Shown one piece after another: positions 4,893 to 6,697 of a DNA stretch of 6,697 nucleotides. Both the position numbers and the translations under genes were made by a program. The stretch is from positions 1 through 6,697 of the forward strand of contig DAOUTX010000057.1 in assembly GCA_030668465.1 (NCBI GenBank), given 5' to 3'. Below the pieces are notes generated by a model. It had not been told where the DNA came from and searched no databases. It was given only the letters and a program-made list of their open reading frames with translations. Origin of the DNA: Atribacterota bacterium. GTDB taxonomy: Bacteria; Atribacterota; Phoenicimicrobiia; Phoenicimicrobiales; Phoenicimicrobiaceae. Position 1 is the first letter of the stretch; every line of letters starts with the position of its first letter.

Positions 4893-6697
4893 TTATTTCT
4901 TAATATACACAACCGTAACTCCAATCCCTCCTTCTTTTGTATCTCCAGTCCTGAATGATTTGATATAAGGAATTTTATCTAACATTTTTTTTACCTCATC
5001 TCTCAAGATACCTTTGCCTTTTCCATGAATTATGTACACCGGTGAAACTCCCAACAGATAAGCGTCATCTAAATATTTTTCTAACACAGGTCGTGCTTCT
5101 TCAATAGTTAATTGGCGAATAGAAATCTCATTTCTAAAAGTTTTTATTTTAGATAAAGAAAAACTATCCCTTTCGCCTAAACCTCTATCAAATCCATTCC
5201 CGATATGGCTATATTTCTCCGGTGCCTTATCAAGTTTATCTATTTTTTCTATATCGAAAATTGAGACTAACATTTTCATATTATCAATTTGAACCTTGCA
5301 TTTTTCACTTTTGGTAGAAATAGATACTATTATCCCTTTCTTGTTCAAACTCTTAACTAATACGTAATCTTCTATTTCAATATTTTGATTTTTAATTAAC
5401 CCTTTCTTCGGCTTTATCTTTACTATCTCATCTTTTATTTCCTTGCTAATCGCTTGCACTTGCTCTAACAAAGGACCTTTGGATTCTTTACTTAAAAACT
5501 TTTTCTTATTTAATTTCTCTATTATCTTTTCAGCTCTATTCTGAGTTTCCTTTAATATCTTTTCTGCTTCTTGGTAAGTTTTTAGAATTATTTCCTTTTT
5601 ATTCTCCTCAATTTTGTGTAATTCTTTTTCTAATTTACCACTAATTTCGATACTCTCTTCTTTAGCCACTTCTATCAGTTTTTTTTCCTTCTCAATTAGT
5701 TTTCTATCTTCTTCAATTTTTTCAATCAAACTATCTGCTTTAATTTTTTCCTGGGGTAGAAAACTCTGAGCCTGAGAAACTACTTCCAGGGCTAAACCTA
5801 ATTTTTGGGCAATTATAAAAGCGCAACTCTTACCAGGTAATCCGATAGAAATCTCAAATGTCGGCTTTAAGGTTTCTTCATCAAATTCAACACGGGCATT
5901 ACATACTCCTTTGGTTAAATATGCATAAGTCTTTAAAGAATCATGATGAGTGGTTGCTATAACCCTGGATTTCTCTTTACCTAAAAAATCTAAAACTGCC
6001 ATACCTAAAGCTGCTCCCTCTGTAGGATCTGTGCCTGCACCTAATTCATCAAGTAATACAAGAGATTCAAAATCAGCCTCCCTTAAAATTTGAACTATAT
6101 ATTTCATATGAGAAGAAAAGGTACTCAAATTTTGTTCTATACTCTGTTCATCTCCTATGTCACAAAATAGCTTTTTGAAAACAGAAACCTCGCTTCCCTC
6201 CGCAGCGGGAATGTGTAATCCACATTGAGCCATAAGAGTAAGTATGCCCACAGTTTTCAAGGTAACTGTCTTACCTCCTGTATTAGGACCGGTAATTACT
6301 AAAATATTAAAAGCTCTTCCCAAATTTATATTAATGGGAGCGACAGAACCTTGTAACAAGGGATGTCTTGCTTGGATAAGGTTAATAAAACCATCTTGGT
6401 TTAATTTTGGTTCTACTGCTTTCATTTTATCGGCTAATGCTGCTCTGGCATAAATAAAATCAATTTCACCCAGACATAAAACACTATCATTAATCTCTTG
6501 TGCTCTTTCTCCAATAAGAGAGGTTATTTTTTGCAGAATTTTTAATATCTCTTGTTCTTCATCCTTAATTAATTGACGGAGTGAATTATTTAACTCTACC
6601 ACTACAAAGGGCTCAATAAATAAAGTAGCTCCGCTATCAGATTTATCGTGGACTATTCCAGGAAATTTTGCTTTTTTTTCTTGCTTTACAGGTATAA
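4893..6697 (-). CDS. mutS2: Endonuclease MutS2, N-terminus beyond right edge
   Basis: A MutS-paralogue ATPase with a C-terminal Smr domain; the family acts in suppressing homologous recombination and in splitting collided ribosomes. The frame stays open to the last base. The GTG at 6602 is internal: the 31 codons upstream continue the family sequence (GIVHDKSDSGATLFIEP, 6609-6659). About 600 residues are visible of a usual 780 or so, so roughly 180 are missing. In order: core end, Walker A GPNTGGKT (6290-6267), ATPase loop, Walker B LVLLDELGAGTDP (from 6062), ATTHH switch, a long charged coiled coil (about 5730-5420), a KOW-like patch (about 5390-5240), and the Smr domain (about 5135-4896). 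HGKGKG is kept in Smr, but the usual LDLRG reads ISIRQ. Its stop directly abuts the mrcA stop. Confidence 0.94.
   Translation of the reverse strand, partial: IPVKQEKKAKFPGIVHDKSDSGATLFIEPFVVVELNNSLRQLIKDEEQEILKILQKITSLIGERAQEINDSVLCLGEIDFIYARAALADKMKAVEPKLNQDGFINLIQARHPLLQGSVAPININLGRAFNILVITGPNTGGKTVTLKTVGILTLMAQCGLHIPAAEGSEVSVFKKLFCDIGDEQSIEQNLSTFSSHMKYIVQILREADFESLVLLDELGAGTDPTEGAALGMAVLDFLGKEKSRVIATTHHDSLKTYAYLTKGVCNARVEFDEETLKPTFEISIGLPGKSCAFIIAQKLGLALEVVSQAQSFLPQEKIKADSLIEKIEEDRKLIEKEKKLIEVAKEESIEISGKLEKELHKIEENKKEIILKTYQEAEKILKETQNRAEKIIEKLNKKKFLSKESKGPLLEQVQAISKEIKDEIVKIKPKKGLIKNQNIEIEDYVLVKSLNKKGIIVSISTKSEKCKVQIDNMKMLVSIFDIEKIDKLDKAPEKYSHIGNGFDRGLGERDSFSLSKIKTFRNEISIRQLTIEEARPVLEKYLDDAYLLGVSPVYIIHGKGKGILRDEVKKMLDKIPYIKSFRTGDTKEGGIGVTVVYIKK

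Noticed and set aside
6244..6453. Plus-strand 69-residue frame opposite the MutS2 ATPase domain
   Set aside because: It is antisense to the Walker A region of mutS2 and has no start signal or known domain.

Overview
The window looks like chromosomal DNA of an uncultivated, AT-rich bacterium that makes peptidoglycan. It holds four recognisable protein genes: tyrS, queT, a class A penicillin-binding protein, and a mutS2 cut by the right edge. No phage, transposase, CRISPR, rRNA or tRNA gene is visible. The lineage cannot be fixed from this sequence. The repeat-laden intergenic DNA resembles what I remember from candidate-phylum genomes (Omnitrophota or Atribacterota-like), but that is only an impression.

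Layout. Positions 1-561 are non-coding: a possible leftward promoter at the edge, a short palindrome, two G-runs, a seven-base tandem array (146-218), two hairpins (218-238 and 259-290), an eight-base array (306-336) and a long drifting seven-base array (374-563) that runs into the tyrS stop codon. Minus-strand queT (2331-1866) and tyrS (1782-562) follow one another and may be co-transcribed. Positions 2401-2753 are a second repeat-rich spacer with a 24-bp imperfect inverted repeat, and it serves as the upstream region of plus-strand mrcA (2754-4892). mrcA and minus-strand mutS2 (4893 to beyond 6697) converge with no base between their stop codons.

How the genes relate. TyrRS charges tRNA-Tyr, one of the tRNAs that carry queuosine at the wobble base, and QueT is a predicted importer of queuosine precursors, so the pair shares a tRNA theme. 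The penicillin-binding protein polymerises and cross-links the cell wall. MutS2 is a MutS-family ATPase with a C-terminal Smr domain; members act in recombination control and in rescue of collided ribosomes.

The genes are ordinary housekeeping genes. The unusual content is the intergenic DNA, much of which keeps a degenerate seven-base period, with related units on both sides of the queT-tyrS pair. The MutS2 Smr domain also lacks the usual LDLRG signature. I see no convincing new multi-gene system here.
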